DNA of 34,438 bases, from IMG/VR virus record IMGVR_UViG_3300025646_000173, positions 1 through 34,438 of that record, one strand, 5' to 3'. Under the pieces are notes generated by a model. The model did no database searches, had not been told where the DNA came from, and was given only the letters and a program-made list of their open reading frames with translations. The translations under genes were made by a program, and so were the position numbers. The DNA comes from a virus. Positions within the stretch are counted from its first letter, which is position 1. The number at the start of each line of letters is the position of its first letter. Of the stretch, positions 6,877 through 14,634 are shown one piece after another.

Positions 6877-8726
6877 TGCCGTGGGATACTCATAACTTTA
6901 GCATTGACACTGGATTTGCGGTGGATACGGAGTTCTTCTCCCCCCACTTCCGGTCCTCTACCGAATACGGACCTCTCGCATCTGTCACGATTACCGATCG
7001 TGACAGCCAGACCTCATCCCTCCAAGCCTACATCAGTGTTGATGGGGTGGATTGGGTTGCTTCAGGTTCTCCGCTTACTGCAAGTGGTACTTTGGATCTG
7101 AGTTCTGTTCGAGCCCCATACTTCCGCTGGGGATTCAAGAACACCACTGCTTCTCCCGGGGGTATCTCAACCGCAGAAGTCACGATCACATCGTGGCTGG
7201 CGAGTAAGGAAGATGCCGTAAACGCCATTACTGTTCAAGAGCAGTACGTTTATGGGGACTTCAATATCGCCCAGCAAATGGTGAGCGGTAAGGCAAACGC
7301 TACGTTTGTTGGGGACAGCATCACCAATGATCAGAACGGCGGTGGAAGTACCCAAGTCTACAAGTCCTTTTTTTACGGGGCACTGGCAACTTGGCGACCC
7401 GCTGTCTGGGGTCAGGTTGGAATCCCCGCGATTGTCCCCGCAATCAACGCCACTACGGGACTTCGATACAACGTCAACACTTCAAGTGCCGTATCCTTTA
7501 ACCTCAAGCCGGGTGAACCGTTGAGTGGTGATGGTTCAAACTACCCAACTAGTCTTGTTGGTTCTAGCCCCCACACATTTAAGGTCGTCGAGATCACCGC
7601 AAACATTGGGTTGAATGGAAATATCTATTCAACAGGATGGCAGAAGGAAGTGTGGGATTCTGCTCAGGGAACTGCCCAGAACTTCTTCTTCAATGGAACA
7701 GAGTCTCGATACTTCACTGACTCCTCCGGGGCTTATACCTTTGCTGTTGACGGGGAAGATTACATCGCCAGATATATCTTTGTTGTAACCTCCGATCCGT
7801 TTACAGGTGCCGACGCGGGGGTGTTGTCCACCCTTTCAAGTGGAGGGATAAAGGCAAGGATTGAACTTCCAGAGACCGGTGCTTCTCCCGTTGATGCGGA
7901 CATTGATATCTCTGATCAGTATCCTGCAAGTGGTTCCAAGATTGTGTGGCAAGATGTGCCGTTCACTACCACTTCTACTTTCCCCCCCACTGAAGATCTC
8001 TACTTCCGGCTGTTTGGAAACGGGGACAACAACGTAAATACGGTCATCATCCAGCCCACTGTTCTTTTGAAGAGGGCGACCAAAACCGGCCTTGGTTTGA
8101 CGTATGTGGGGCAAGGTGCATGGGATCTTACAAACCATGCGTATGAATACGGCAACCCTAATGTCGTAGAAAATGATATTCCTGCATATCCCGGGGCGTA
8201 TTCAGATGACGCCTTGAAGCAGTGGATCCAAGCAAACGATCTTGATGTATACGTTTTCTTCATTGGACAAAATGACGGACGTATTTACAGCGCGGATACG
8301 GCAGAGGTTGCGGCTGCTGAATCGGATTACGACCTCATCGTTGAGAGGTACCGTAGGTTGCATCGAGAAGCCAAGGGAAACGCTGCAAAGTTCGTTCTGA
8401 TTACGAACTACAACACTGCAGAAAGTGATACCACTGGTGCTACGACCGCATCGCGTAGGCGTGCTTTCAATGAAAGACTTATTAGAAAGTACGGTGGAAG
8501 TTCTGATTGCCTTGTTGTAGATCTTGACGGATGGATCAGGCAGCAGTTTGAGTACGGGGATTATGGTGTAGGAGACAATCAGTTCAAGGCTCAATGGACA
8601 GAAGATGGAACCCATCCAATGAGTCTTCTTGGATCCAACGCCGCCCTCAATTTGTACGATGCAGCAGACAAGATGATGGAGTTTGTTTGGGACCGCATTG
8701 AGTACGCTTCGGGATCTACTGCGTGA
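6876..8726 (+). CDS. SGNH/GDSL-family hydrolase with N-terminal beta-sandwich and large internal insertion
   Basis: 616-residue esterase-like protein. The N-terminal 110 residues repeat the domain of the preceding gene. The SGNH hydrolase part shows block I as GDSIT with the nucleophile Ser148, block III as IGQND with Asn466, and block V as EDGTHP with Asp577 and His580. About 310 residues, mostly beta strands with Gly-rich loops, separate blocks I and III, which is far more than in ordinary family members and suggests an inserted carbohydrate-binding or trimer-forming domain. Family members deacetylate or de-esterify polysaccharides; on phages they often act on host capsule as tail proteins. 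No signal peptide is seen. Two motif copies (6939, 7981) lie inside. The block near 7561-7620 is 48% GC by count, against 62% in the polymerase block at 4981-5040. Confidence 0.88.
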   Translation: MPWDTHNFSIDTGFAVDTEFFSPHFRSSTEYGPLASVTITDRDSQTSSLQAYISVDGVDWVASGSPLTASGTLDLSSVRAPYFRWGFKNTTASPGGISTAEVTITSWLASKEDAVNAITVQEQYVYGDFNIAQQMVSGKANATFVGDSITNDQNGGGSTQVYKSFFYGALATWRPAVWGQVGIPAIVPAINATTGLRYNVNTSSAVSFNLKPGEPLSGDGSNYPTSLVGSSPHTFKVVEITANIGLNGNIYSTGWQKEVWDSAQGTAQNFFFNGTESRYFTDSSGAYTFAVDGEDYIARYIFVVTSDPFTGADAGVLSTLSSGGIKARIELPETGASPVDADIDISDQYPASGSKIVWQDVPFTTTSTFPPTEDLYFRLFGNGDNNVNTVIIQPTVLLKRATKTGLGLTYVGQGAWDLTNHAYEYGNPNVVENDIPAYPGAYSDDALKQWIQANDLDVYVFFIGQNDGRIYSADTAEVAAAESDYDLIVERYRRLHREAKGNAAKFVLITNYNTAESDTTGATTASRRRAFNERLIRKYGGSSDCLVVDLDGWIRQQFEYGDYGVGDNQFKAQWTEDGTHPMSLLGSNAALNLYDAADKMMEFVWDRIEYASGSTA

Positions 8727-9376
8727 GCAGGGTCCTCGTCATCGGAGACCTGCACTGTCCTGCCGACCTCACGAAGTATCGGCAGCACTGTCAGAAGATC
8801 CGTGACAAGTACCAGACGGATACCACCGTCTTCATCGGTGACGTTGTTGACGCTCATCGGTGGGGACGGTGGGATCCAGACCACGAAGCAGACTCTCCCC
8901 CCACTGAATACCTCAAGACCCGGAAGCGGGTGCAGTGGTGGCACGACAACTTTCCGGAGGCCACCGTCGTTATTGGCAACCACGACGAACGCTCCGTCCG
9001 CCAAGCACGCACGGTAGGAATCCCGGATGACCTCATCAAGGGATACCCAGAAGCGTGGGGCACCCCGTCATGGAAGTGGGGGGAAGCAGCCGAGATCGAC
9101 AAGGTCCGGTACTTCCATGGCACTGGGTTCTCCGGGAAGTTTCCCCACGCCAACGCAGCCATCGCTTCCATGCAGTCCATTGTGATGGGTCATATCCACT
9201 CCGTCGCAGGGATCCACTGGATCGCACGTCCCGGAGGACGCTTCTTCGGGATGTGTGTAGGCTGCGGCGTTGACCTCAAACACCCCTACATGCGGTACGC
9301 AGAGCGGCATCCTGTCCGTTCCATCCACGGATGCGGTGTCGTTCTTGACGGGCAGCCCTATCTGGAGGTCATGTGA
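8723..9376 (+). CDS. Calcineurin-like metallophosphoesterase
   Basis: 217 residues with a full set of metal ligands: D9 and H11 in GDLH, D40 in FIGDVVDAH, N86-H87-D88 in VIGNHDER, and G156-H157-I-H159 in MGHIHS. This is the two-metal active site of the calcineurin-like phosphatase and nuclease superfamily, which in phages is often near replication genes and may act on nucleotides, DNA ends or protein phosphates; the substrate cannot be told from sequence. The GTG at 8723 overlaps the preceding stop (GTGA). The C-terminus ends PYLEVM. Two motif copies of opposite orientation lie in it (8896, 9075), encoding Pro-Pro-Thr and Lys-Trp-Gly-Glu. Confidence 0.92.
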   Translation: MSRVLVIGDLHCPADLTKYRQHCQKIRDKYQTDTTVFIGDVVDAHRWGRWDPDHEADSPPTEYLKTRKRVQWWHDNFPEATVVIGNHDERSVRQARTVGIPDDLIKGYPEAWGTPSWKWGEAAEIDKVRYFHGTGFSGKFPHANAAIASMQSIVMGHIHSVAGIHWIARPGGRFFGMCVGCGVDLKHPYMRYAERHPVRSIHGCGVVLDGQPYLEVM

Positions 9377-9603
9377 TGGCAAAGAGTGAACTGGAAAAGG
9401 CTAGAAATCTAGTGGCCCAATTCATCGAAGAGTGTGGGGCGGATGCCCTAGTTGTTGTATACTCTAAGGTGAGAAAGCAGAGGACCGAAACGTATGTCAT
9501 TCCTTACGGGAATGCCCATACCTGTAATGCTCTCATTGACTACGCCTACGAAAACTACAATCCCCCCGAACTAGAACTAGCGGATACTGAAGAAGATGAG
9601 TGA
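9376..9603 (+). CDS. Hypothetical acidic protein, 75 aa
   Basis: Begins at the ATG at 9376 in a TGATG junction with the phosphoesterase gene; a GTG one codon earlier is also possible. The sequence has an N-terminal helix (AKSELEKARNLVAQFIEECG), three beta strands and an acidic tail ending TEEDE. It is small and soluble, with no catalytic motif. Its end overlaps the following membrane-protein gene by eight bases. Function unknown. Confidence 0.75.
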   Translation: MAKSELEKARNLVAQFIEECGADALVVVYSKVRKQRTETYVIPYGNAHTCNALIDYAYENYNPPELELADTEEDE

Positions 9604-9862
9604 CACTTCTTGCCAGCGTGTGTCTGCCGTGACCGGCGTCCTCCAACTCGCCGTCCTCATCGTCGGAGTGGGGGGAGTATTCTTCACCATCGGTGTGAGG
9701 GATGCGGCACTTGAGGATGCGGTGGCAGAAGTCTCAGAACTCAAGAGCATCAGCAGCGACCTCGTCAAGGCTCAGGTTCTTTCCTCCGCCAAGGACGGCG
9801 AGCATGACCGGATGCTTACTGATATCCTTCGGAGGCTCGAACGCCTTGAGACGCAACCCTGA
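9596..9862 (+). CDS. Small membrane protein with one transmembrane segment and a coiled coil, possibly holin-like
   Basis: 88 residues. One hydrophobic segment spans about residues 13-33 (LQLAVLIVGVGGVFFTIGV) and is followed by a charged helix with heptad-like Leu and Val spacing to the end. This shape occurs in some single-span holins and in i-spanin-like proteins, and the next gene encodes a lipoprotein, so a lysis role is possible. No muramidase or amidase gene lies beside it, which weakens that idea. An exact motif copy (complement, 9667-9676) encodes Gly-Val-Gly-Gly within the membrane segment. Confidence 0.75.
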   Translation: MSDTSCQRVSAVTGVLQLAVLIVGVGGVFFTIGVRDAALEDAVAEVSELKSISSDLVKAQVLSSAKDGEHDRMLTDILRRLERLETQP

Positions 9863-10469
9863 TTGGGACGCCCTTGAACGAAGACTCAATGTTGCCGCAG
9901 GAATCGCGATTGCGTTTCTTGTCCTTTTTCTTCTTCTTGGTTGTTCGCCGACACAACAGATCGCGACGACCTCGACCCGTATCTCTCAGACAGCAGCCTC
10001 GTCGAAGGAACGGTTTACCCTCATCGCGACCGAGGCCACAGCACAGAACCCTGACATTGGAATGATCGGGGTGCAGGCGGAAGAGGGAATCAGGGAGCAG
10101 GAAGAGATCATTCTACTTACCGGACGTATTCACAAGGCTCTCCCCGGAGTCGAGGATCAGGTACCCTACTGGGTAAATGTTCTCGAATACGGGGCGTTGG
10201 CCTTGATCATTCTCGGCGTTGCTTGGATACTATGGAACACGGGATTGGGCACACTGATCAAACGGTTGATCGGGTTCATCCCTGCACCCAAGCGACAAGA
10301 CGCCTCCCTCATCCGTCAGGCCATGGACCCGCAAAGTCCAGTAACCTTACGGGAGTATGTCGCGGCCCGTCGCGCATCTGATCCGGAGTTCGACAGGGCC
10401 TATGACCGATCAAGAACTGAACGCAATCCTTCGATTCGCCAAGATGCAGGACCCCATGCCCGGGTCTGA
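9846..10469 (+). CDS. Lipoprotein with a second membrane segment, possibly envelope or lysis protein
   Basis: The likely start is a TTG at 9846, ten bases after a GGAGG at 9831-9835, and it overlaps the previous gene by 17 bases. The 207-residue product has an N-terminal hydrophobic segment (18-31) ending in a lipobox, LLGC, with Cys33 as the probable lipidation site. A Ser/Thr-rich stretch follows, then a helical region, and a second hydrophobic segment at about 114-130 (YGALALIILGVAWILW). The C-terminal 70 residues are basic. A lipobox next to a small membrane protein recalls o-spanin/i-spanin pairs, but the second span and basic tail do not fit an ordinary spanin. Confidence 0.75.
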   Translation: MRRNPDWDALERRLNVAAGIAIAFLVLFLLLGCSPTQQIATTSTRISQTAASSKERFTLIATEATAQNPDIGMIGVQAEEGIREQEEIILLTGRIHKALPGVEDQVPYWVNVLEYGALALIILGVAWILWNTGLGTLIKRLIGFIPAPKRQDASLIRQAMDPQSPVTLREYVAARRASDPEFDRAYDRSRTERNPSIRQDAGPHARV

Positions 10470-10599
10470 CCTCTGGATCCAACAAGCGTCTGCCGTCATT
10501 CAGTCTCTCGTCACCCACATCAGGAGTAACCAATGCTGCTCGCATCCCTCGAATCCTTCCTCGGTTCCATCTGGTTCGCCGGTCTCGCCTGCCTTGTAG
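10402..10599 (+). CDS. Hypothetical small protein, 65 aa, overlapping both neighbours
   Basis: Starts at an ATG at 10402 with a weak ribosome site and encodes MTDQELNAILRFAKMQDPM..., a helical N-terminal 45 residues that look like a genuine protein. The last 20 residues are Cys, Ser and Pro rich and overlap the following small membrane-protein gene by 67 bases, so they may be a by-product of overprinting. The start lies 68 bases inside the lipoprotein gene. Probably real, but a shorter or absent product is possible. Confidence 0.5.
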   Translation: MTDQELNAILRFAKMQDPMPGSDLWIQQASAVIQSLVTHIRSNQCCSHPSNPSSVPSGSPVSPAL

Positions 10600-10670
10600 G
10601 CTACGTTGGTGGTCAGGTCTTCCCGATCACCAAGATCAAGAACCTGATCGGTAGCCGTACCGACTACTGA
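10533..10670 (+). CDS. 45-residue single-span membrane protein
   Basis: An ATG at 10533 follows CAGGAGTAACC, a good ribosome site, and the frame ends with TGA at 10668-10670. The product has a hydrophobic stretch over residues 8-32 (FLGSIWFAGLACLVGYVGGQ) and a basic tail ending GSRTDY. The TGATG junction with the next gene supports coupling. It joins two other membrane-associated products just upstream, so a holin or membrane-anchored accessory role is possible. Too short for most automatic gene calling. Confidence 0.65.
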   Translation: MLLASLESFLGSIWFAGLACLVGYVGGQVFPITKIKNLIGSRTDY

Positions 10671-11314
10671 TGCCCGGTATCTATACGGGCATTGGCTCAA
10701 GAGTCCTTCCTTCTTCGGTTCTTGAGATTATGAGATCTCTTGGCAGAACTCTTGCCAAGAGAGGTTACAAATTGCGGACAGGTGATGCCCCCGGAGCAGA
10801 CCGTGCGTTTGCCGAGGGGGCTGCGTCTTTTGCAGGAAAAGAGAAACCCATTGAAGAGTTGGTGGAACTCTTTGCACCCTTCGGGAACACAAGATTTCTT
10901 CCCCCCACTTTGACAAGGGCTCGAAGATTCCCGCCAAAGGAAGGTCCTGTATTTGACGAGTTGATGCAGTTGCTACAGGATTTTCATCCGCTTCAACCCA
11001 AAGGCAAAGGACTTCACTACAGTAGTAAGTTTCGATACCATTTCCGAAACCCTCTCCAGTTGTTTGGGGAAGGAATGGATAAGCCCTCTGACTTTGTGCT
11101 AGCAGCAGTCAACCCGAAGTATTTCAAGACAAAGAACATTCGGGATCTTGGAGGCACAGGACAGAACCTACGGATTGCTGCGGCTCGGGATATTCCACGA
11201 ATCATTTTGAATCCTGAATACCCTTCGGCCAAACGCTTCGCACTCTTAGATCGTCTTCGAGAGAGCAACCCAGACATAGACTGGGAAAAGTTCTTTAAGT
11301 ATCTCGAAGGCTGA
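10670..11314 (+). CDS. SLOG / DprA-like nucleotide-binding protein
   Basis: 214 residues. The N-terminus IYTGIGSR, then a helix, then KRGYKLRTGDAPGADRAFAEGA, is the Rossmann-like core of SLOG-superfamily proteins (DprA/Smf, YspA-like and related), where the Gly-rich GDAPGAD loop would bind a nucleotide or its derivative. A second Gly-rich segment, GGTGQNLRIA, near residue 165 closes the fold. Phage proteins of this type are of unsettled function; links to recombination mediation or nucleotide signalling are known in relatives. A motif copy at 10900-10909 encodes Pro-Pro-Thr. A GC-rich hairpin follows. Confidence 0.75.
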   Translation: MPGIYTGIGSRVLPSSVLEIMRSLGRTLAKRGYKLRTGDAPGADRAFAEGAASFAGKEKPIEELVELFAPFGNTRFLPPTLTRARRFPPKEGPVFDELMQLLQDFHPLQPKGKGLHYSSKFRYHFRNPLQLFGEGMDKPSDFVLAAVNPKYFKTKNIRDLGGTGQNLRIAAARDIPRIILNPEYPSAKRFALLDRLRESNPDIDWEKFFKYLEG

Positions 11315-11334
11315 GCGTCTACGAAATTGGCTGC

Positions 11335-11364
11335 CCCCGGCCCCGCGTTCGCGGGGGGCCGGGG
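11335..11364 (+). other. GC-rich intergenic hairpin
   Basis: CCCCGGCCCCGCG (11335-11347) pairs with GCGGGGGGCCGGGG (11351-11364) with one extra G on the right arm and a TTC loop. No T-run follows. The ribosome site TTTGGAGG and the ATG at 11388 lie just downstream, as with the similar hairpins before bases 201, 556 and 2122. Confidence 0.7.
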
Positions 11365-11387
11365 TCATCTCATCTTTGGAGGATCGC

Positions 11388-11582
11388 ATGAACGAGTACA
11401 AGTTCTTTCGGAAACTGACGCCGGAAGAAGAGCAAAAGTTTCGGGACTGGGCACACCGCAATTACGTCATCGGTGATCCAGTCGAACCCACATGGCATCC
11501 CGTCATCGTTGACGAGTGTCAGGCCATGATCTCAGGACTCATCAAGAAGGATCCCACCCGTGGCATGGATAGCAAAGAATGA
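11388..11582 (+). CDS. Hypothetical protein, 64 aa
   Basis: The ATG at 11388 has a strong TTTGGAGG ribosome site. The product (MNEYKFFRKLTPEEEQKFRD...) is a small soluble protein with an N-terminal Lys/Glu-rich helix, a central WHPVIVDECQ segment and a second short helix. No known domain. It opens the recombination cluster after the hairpin, and its 3' end overlaps the next gene by 23 bases. Confidence 0.75.
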   Translation: MNEYKFFRKLTPEEEQKFRDWAHRNYVIGDPVEPTWHPVIVDECQAMISGLIKKDPTRGMDSKE

Positions 11583-11904
11583 TCCCTCATGGGACAAGTA
11601 CCTCGAACAGCAGGAGTACGCCAACGACATGCGGTACGATGACGACGCACAGGCCCACGCCGCCAAGCACGGCGACATCGAGGGTCTCAAGAAAGAACTG
11701 GACAACCTTTTTGAATCTCTCCGTGAGATCGACTTCTTCGTCGATGTCCTTATGAGGAACCTCAATGACCTTAGAAACGGATTGGAACAGCACGCCACCT
11801 CCCGTCCCGGTGAACCACCCGTGGCCGAAGACATTGGGTCGGGAAGCCTACGAGTATCTGCAAGCGTTCGGAGTGAACGCGATAATCCCCCCACTCCGTT
11901 CTAG
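11560..11904 (+). CDS. Hypothetical protein, 114 aa, with coiled coil and overprinted tail
   Basis: Begins at a GTG at 11560 inside the previous gene. Residues 1-75 are a well-formed acidic, helical protein with a likely coiled coil (GLKKELDNLFESLREIDFF). The final 40-45 residues are low-complexity and overlap the start of the nuclease gene by 140 bases, so the C-terminal part was probably gained by reading into that gene. The motif copy at 11886-11895 is read in two frames at once, as Pro-Pro-Thr here and Pro-Pro-Leu in the nuclease. Function unknown. Confidence 0.65.
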   Translation: MAWIAKNDPSWDKYLEQQEYANDMRYDDDAQAHAAKHGDIEGLKKELDNLFESLREIDFFVDVLMRNLNDLRNGLEQHATSRPGEPPVAEDIGSGSLRVSASVRSERDNPPTPF

Positions 11905-13090
11905 TGACTACGGGGTCTGCCTGTCGGACCCCTTCGCCTACTACATGGCACGGCGACTCGGTGTCGTCCCTGCCCTGAAGTGGACCAAGGCCCTGAACCG
12001 GGGCACATGGATGCACCTCCGGTTCCAGCACTACCACCGATCCATCGTTGACGCACGCGAACGTATGGAACGGGCATTGGGTGAGCGACTTTCAGAACTT
12101 ACTGAAATGTGCAAAGACGTAGGGATGGTGGGCGAGTCCCTGCGTGGCATCCTTGAACGCGAGGAACGTGACATGCGTTCCTCTTTGGCTTGGTACGAAG
12201 CAGCCCGCGACCTTCCCTGCTTGGACGGCCAGTCGTTCGAGGATGTTCTCCTCAATCCCCGTTGGCATCGGATGGGTACCGAGTTCCGGCTCGTCACGTC
12301 TATCAAGACCGACGACCGGGCTCGGCCCATCCGTTGCATCTGTCAGCCCGACCTTCTCCTCTACAACAAGGAGGACAACACGGTATGGATCGTGGACCTC
12401 AAGACCACCGGCATCAGTCCCCGCACTCGGCTGGCTTCGGTTCCCATCGAGTTCCAGTGCGAGCATTACCTCTTCTCCGTCTCGGAGTTGATGAAGACCG
12501 GGCAGATCCAAGCAGCCTTCAAGATCCCGAAGGACGCCACGGTCGGAGGCATGATGCACCTTGCCATCCGGAAGCCGTCCATCGAGTTCGGCATGAAGGA
12601 CCGTGACTACACCATCGACATGACGCCCCTCAAGAGCGGACCCCGCAAGGGCCTGCCCAAGAACGTCAAGGTGTACGAGGGCGAGCCACGCTTCGACAAC
12701 TACCTCCTCCGCTGCGACGAGTGGTACCACGCAAGGGGGGACTACGCCGACAAGGAGGCGGAGTGGGCGGAGGACCCACCCGTCAACATCTCCGTCACGA
12801 AGTCCTCACTTCTACTTGACCCCGCCATAAACCGGAGGTATCGTGACAGAGTTCGCTTGGTCCAACACTACGCGATCTGTGACCCATACCCCGAGAACTT
12901 CCCGATGCCTGATCGGGTGGCCCACATGGGCAGGTTCTCGACGTACTCCCCCTTCATGCTCTCGCCTGTAGGGGACTGGCCGTCGCTCATTCAGAGCGAG
13001 GGATTTACACTCCGACGACGGGATGACCCAATCCCCGAGGAGATCGAGTTCGATGTCATTAGTGAACCGGGATCAGAGTTCGATGAGTAA
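11765..13090 (+). CDS. PD-(D/E)XK superfamily nuclease, RecB/Cas4-like
   Basis: 441 residues. Motifs in order: G80-x3-H84 (GTWMH), the acidic E173 in GTEF, D196 in QPDLLL, and D211-L-K213 in VWIVDLKTTG, followed by the aromatic-rich helix FQCEHYLFSVSEL. This is the RecB-type exonuclease arrangement used for DNA-end processing in recombination, as in phage exonucleases that pair with annealing proteins or ATPases. Genes for a Sak4-like ATPase and an SSB-like protein lie downstream in the same run. The ATG at 11765 follows ATGAGGAACCTC. No iron-sulphur Cys cluster of the Cas4/AddB type is evident. Confidence 0.88.
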   Translation: MTLETDWNSTPPPVPVNHPWPKTLGREAYEYLQAFGVNAIIPPLRSSDYGVCLSDPFAYYMARRLGVVPALKWTKALNRGTWMHLRFQHYHRSIVDARERMERALGERLSELTEMCKDVGMVGESLRGILEREERDMRSSLAWYEAARDLPCLDGQSFEDVLLNPRWHRMGTEFRLVTSIKTDDRARPIRCICQPDLLLYNKEDNTVWIVDLKTTGISPRTRLASVPIEFQCEHYLFSVSELMKTGQIQAAFKIPKDATVGGMMHLAIRKPSIEFGMKDRDYTIDMTPLKSGPRKGLPKNVKVYEGEPRFDNYLLRCDEWYHARGDYADKEAEWAEDPPVNISVTKSSLLLDPAINRRYRDRVRLVQHYAICDPYPENFPMPDRVAHMGRFSTYSPFMLSPVGDWPSLIQSEGFTLRRRDDPIPEEIEFDVISEPGSEFDE

Positions 13091-13385
13091 AACAAAGAGC
13101 AGGCAAATCTCAGACATGGCCTACCACTCCACCAAGAAAGGCAGGGCCGTCCTCAAGTCTCGGATCTTTCAGCGACTGGGGGTCTTCCCGTCAACGGACG
13201 ACGCTCTCGAAAAGAGCCTCAACTCCCCCCACCAATCTGTTTCTAGTACTCGACGCCACCTCGTCAAGCAAGGTCTTGTGGAAGCCAGTGGCAAGGTGCG
13301 GATCACCAGAAACGGACGCATGGCACAAGTCTGGCAACTCACAAAGGCTGGAATGGAAATCTGGAAGAAGAACAATAATGACTGA
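13083..13385 (+). CDS. Winged-helix DNA-binding protein, MarR/ArsR-like fold
   Basis: 100 residues starting at the ATG at 13083, which overlaps the nuclease stop. A basic N-terminus (MSKTKSRQISDMAYH) leads into helices and a recognition-like segment, QSVSSTRRHLVKQGLVEASG, followed by a beta wing (KVRITRNGRMAQVWQLTKAG). This is the usual helix-turn-helix plus wing of small transcription regulators or of DNA-binding subunits. No ligand pocket or metal site is visible. It may regulate the recombination cluster or help its enzymes bind DNA. A motif variant (13224-13233) encodes Ser-Pro-His just before the recognition helix. Confidence 0.75.
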   Translation: MSKTKSRQISDMAYHSTKKGRAVLKSRIFQRLGVFPSTDDALEKSLNSPHQSVSSTRRHLVKQGLVEASGKVRITRNGRMAQVWQLTKAGMEIWKKNNND

Positions 13386-13737
13386 TACCTTTGAGTTGGA
13401 GGTGGCCCAGAAGGTGATCCTCCCCAAGTTGCAGCAGGTGTACCAGCAGAACCCGGGCATCAGCAGCAAGGCAGAGTTCCGCAAGGAGTTCAACGCACTC
13501 CATGGGGTGAGCCTCTCAGCCGCCAAGTTTGAGGAGTACCTCTCCTACCTCAACATCAACTTCACCAAGAAGGTTGTGATTGAAGGCTTGTTCCCCGGTG
13601 TACCGCCCCGCCCGCAGGCCGGGGCGGCCACCCCGGAGGAATTGGAGGATGATGACTTCGTGTTCGACAACGAACCAAAAGCCCTTGATGAAAAATTCAG
13701 GGGATTGAATCCCCGTGACATGTTCGGACTGGCATGA
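13378..13737 (+). CDS. Hypothetical acidic protein, 119 aa
   Basis: The ATG at 13378 overlaps the previous stop and begins MTDTFELEVAQKVILPKLQQ. The N-terminal 65 residues look like a small helical DNA- or protein-binding domain. A Pro/Ala-rich linker (VPPRPQAGAATPEE) is encoded by a GC-rich palindrome at 13603-13627, and an acidic C-terminal tail ends in NPRDMFGLA. A short acidic tail ending in a hydrophobic motif is reminiscent of the partner-binding tips of SSB proteins, but this is inference. It is coupled to the ATPase gene by ATGA. Confidence 0.7.
   Translation: MTDTFELEVAQKVILPKLQQVYQQNPGISSKAEFRKEFNALHGVSLSAAKFEEYLSYLNINFTKKVVIEGLFPGVPPRPQAGAATPEELEDDDFVFDNEPKALDEKFRGLNPRDMFGLA
13603..13627. 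repeat. GC-rich palindrome inside a coding region
   Basis: CCGCCCCG (13603-13610) pairs with CGGGGCGG (13620-13627) across a nine-base loop. It encodes part of a Pro/Ala-rich linker in the 119-residue protein and resembles the intergenic palindromes at 2059 and 11335; it shares CCCGCCCGCA with the former. Confidence 0.6.
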
Positions 13738-14633
13738 CCCACACAACTCTCATGAAAGGAGAACCGTTGGGCTTTACCAAACTCGGTTTCTCGGGACAGA
13801 AGATGAAGTACCCACTCAATGCCCTCTTCGGCATGGTGGTGGGTGAGCAGAACACAGGCAAGTCCTACCTGTTCCAGTCCAACCCGGACGCCTTCATCAT
13901 CAACCTCGACCTCTCCTCCACCGTCACCCCCGAGTGCCGTGCCACCATCTGGCCGGGTGTCAACGACGAGGGCCTACCCATCGACATCGACGGAAGCCAC
14001 CTCGTTCTGACTTGGGACAAGGTGTTGGAGAAGAAGAAGCAGTTGATCGACATGGCGAGGGCCGGAGAGCCCCGTCCCAAGTGCGTGGTCCTCGACACCA
14101 TCACGCCCTGCGTCCGACTCCTCAAGCCCTACATCGCCAGCAAGATGGACCGCTCGTCCTTCGAGCAGGCTCACGGCCCAGCCGCCTACGACAAACTCTT
14201 CGACGAGATCCTGTCGTTCGCGTTCGACCTCCGGCAGGTTGGCTACGGGGTGTGGTTCATCGCCCACCTCAGCCGTGAGTTTCTTCAGGTTTCTGACGAT
14301 GGGGCCAAGACGGAGGAGTTGACGCTCAACATGTCGGCGGGTATGGTACGCCGCCTGACCCCAGCCGTTGAGATGATTGCCCCGGTCTGTTGTGATCGCC
14401 GGTCTACCACCGTTATGGAGACCAAGATTGTCAAGTCCGGGACAAAGGAGATCGAGCGGAAGATTCCAATTGAGCGGATTCTATACGAACGGAAACTGGC
14501 GTTCGACGATCCCCGCTTCAGCCGCATCATCCGCACTCGCACTACCAGCCGTATGCCAAATGTTCCCCTTGATCCTGTTGATCCTTGGGGGTCTTTCGAG
14601 TCAGCCTTCAATGAGGCAAATAAGGAATCCTGA
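13734..14633 (+). CDS. Sak4-like RecA-fold P-loop ATPase
   Basis: 299 residues. Walker A reads G37-EQNT-G42-K43-S44, Walker B ends at D121 in KCVVLDT, and a sensor-like His178 occurs in WFIAHLS. The overall size and pattern match phage Sak4-type and AAA_24-type recombinases, which bind single-stranded DNA and promote annealing or strand exchange together with a phage SSB. The SSB-like gene follows at once, and a RecB-like nuclease lies upstream, which fits a recombination set. The ATG at 13734 overlaps the previous stop. The C-terminal 60 residues are basic and may contact DNA. Confidence 0.88.
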   Translation: MTHTTLMKGEPLGFTKLGFSGQKMKYPLNALFGMVVGEQNTGKSYLFQSNPDAFIINLDLSSTVTPECRATIWPGVNDEGLPIDIDGSHLVLTWDKVLEKKKQLIDMARAGEPRPKCVVLDTITPCVRLLKPYIASKMDRSSFEQAHGPAAYDKLFDEILSFAFDLRQVGYGVWFIAHLSREFLQVSDDGAKTEELTLNMSAGMVRRLTPAVEMIAPVCCDRRSTTVMETKIVKSGTKEIERKIPIERILYERKLAFDDPRFSRIIRTRTTSRMPNVPLDPVDPWGSFESAFNEANKES

Positions 14634-14634
14634 C

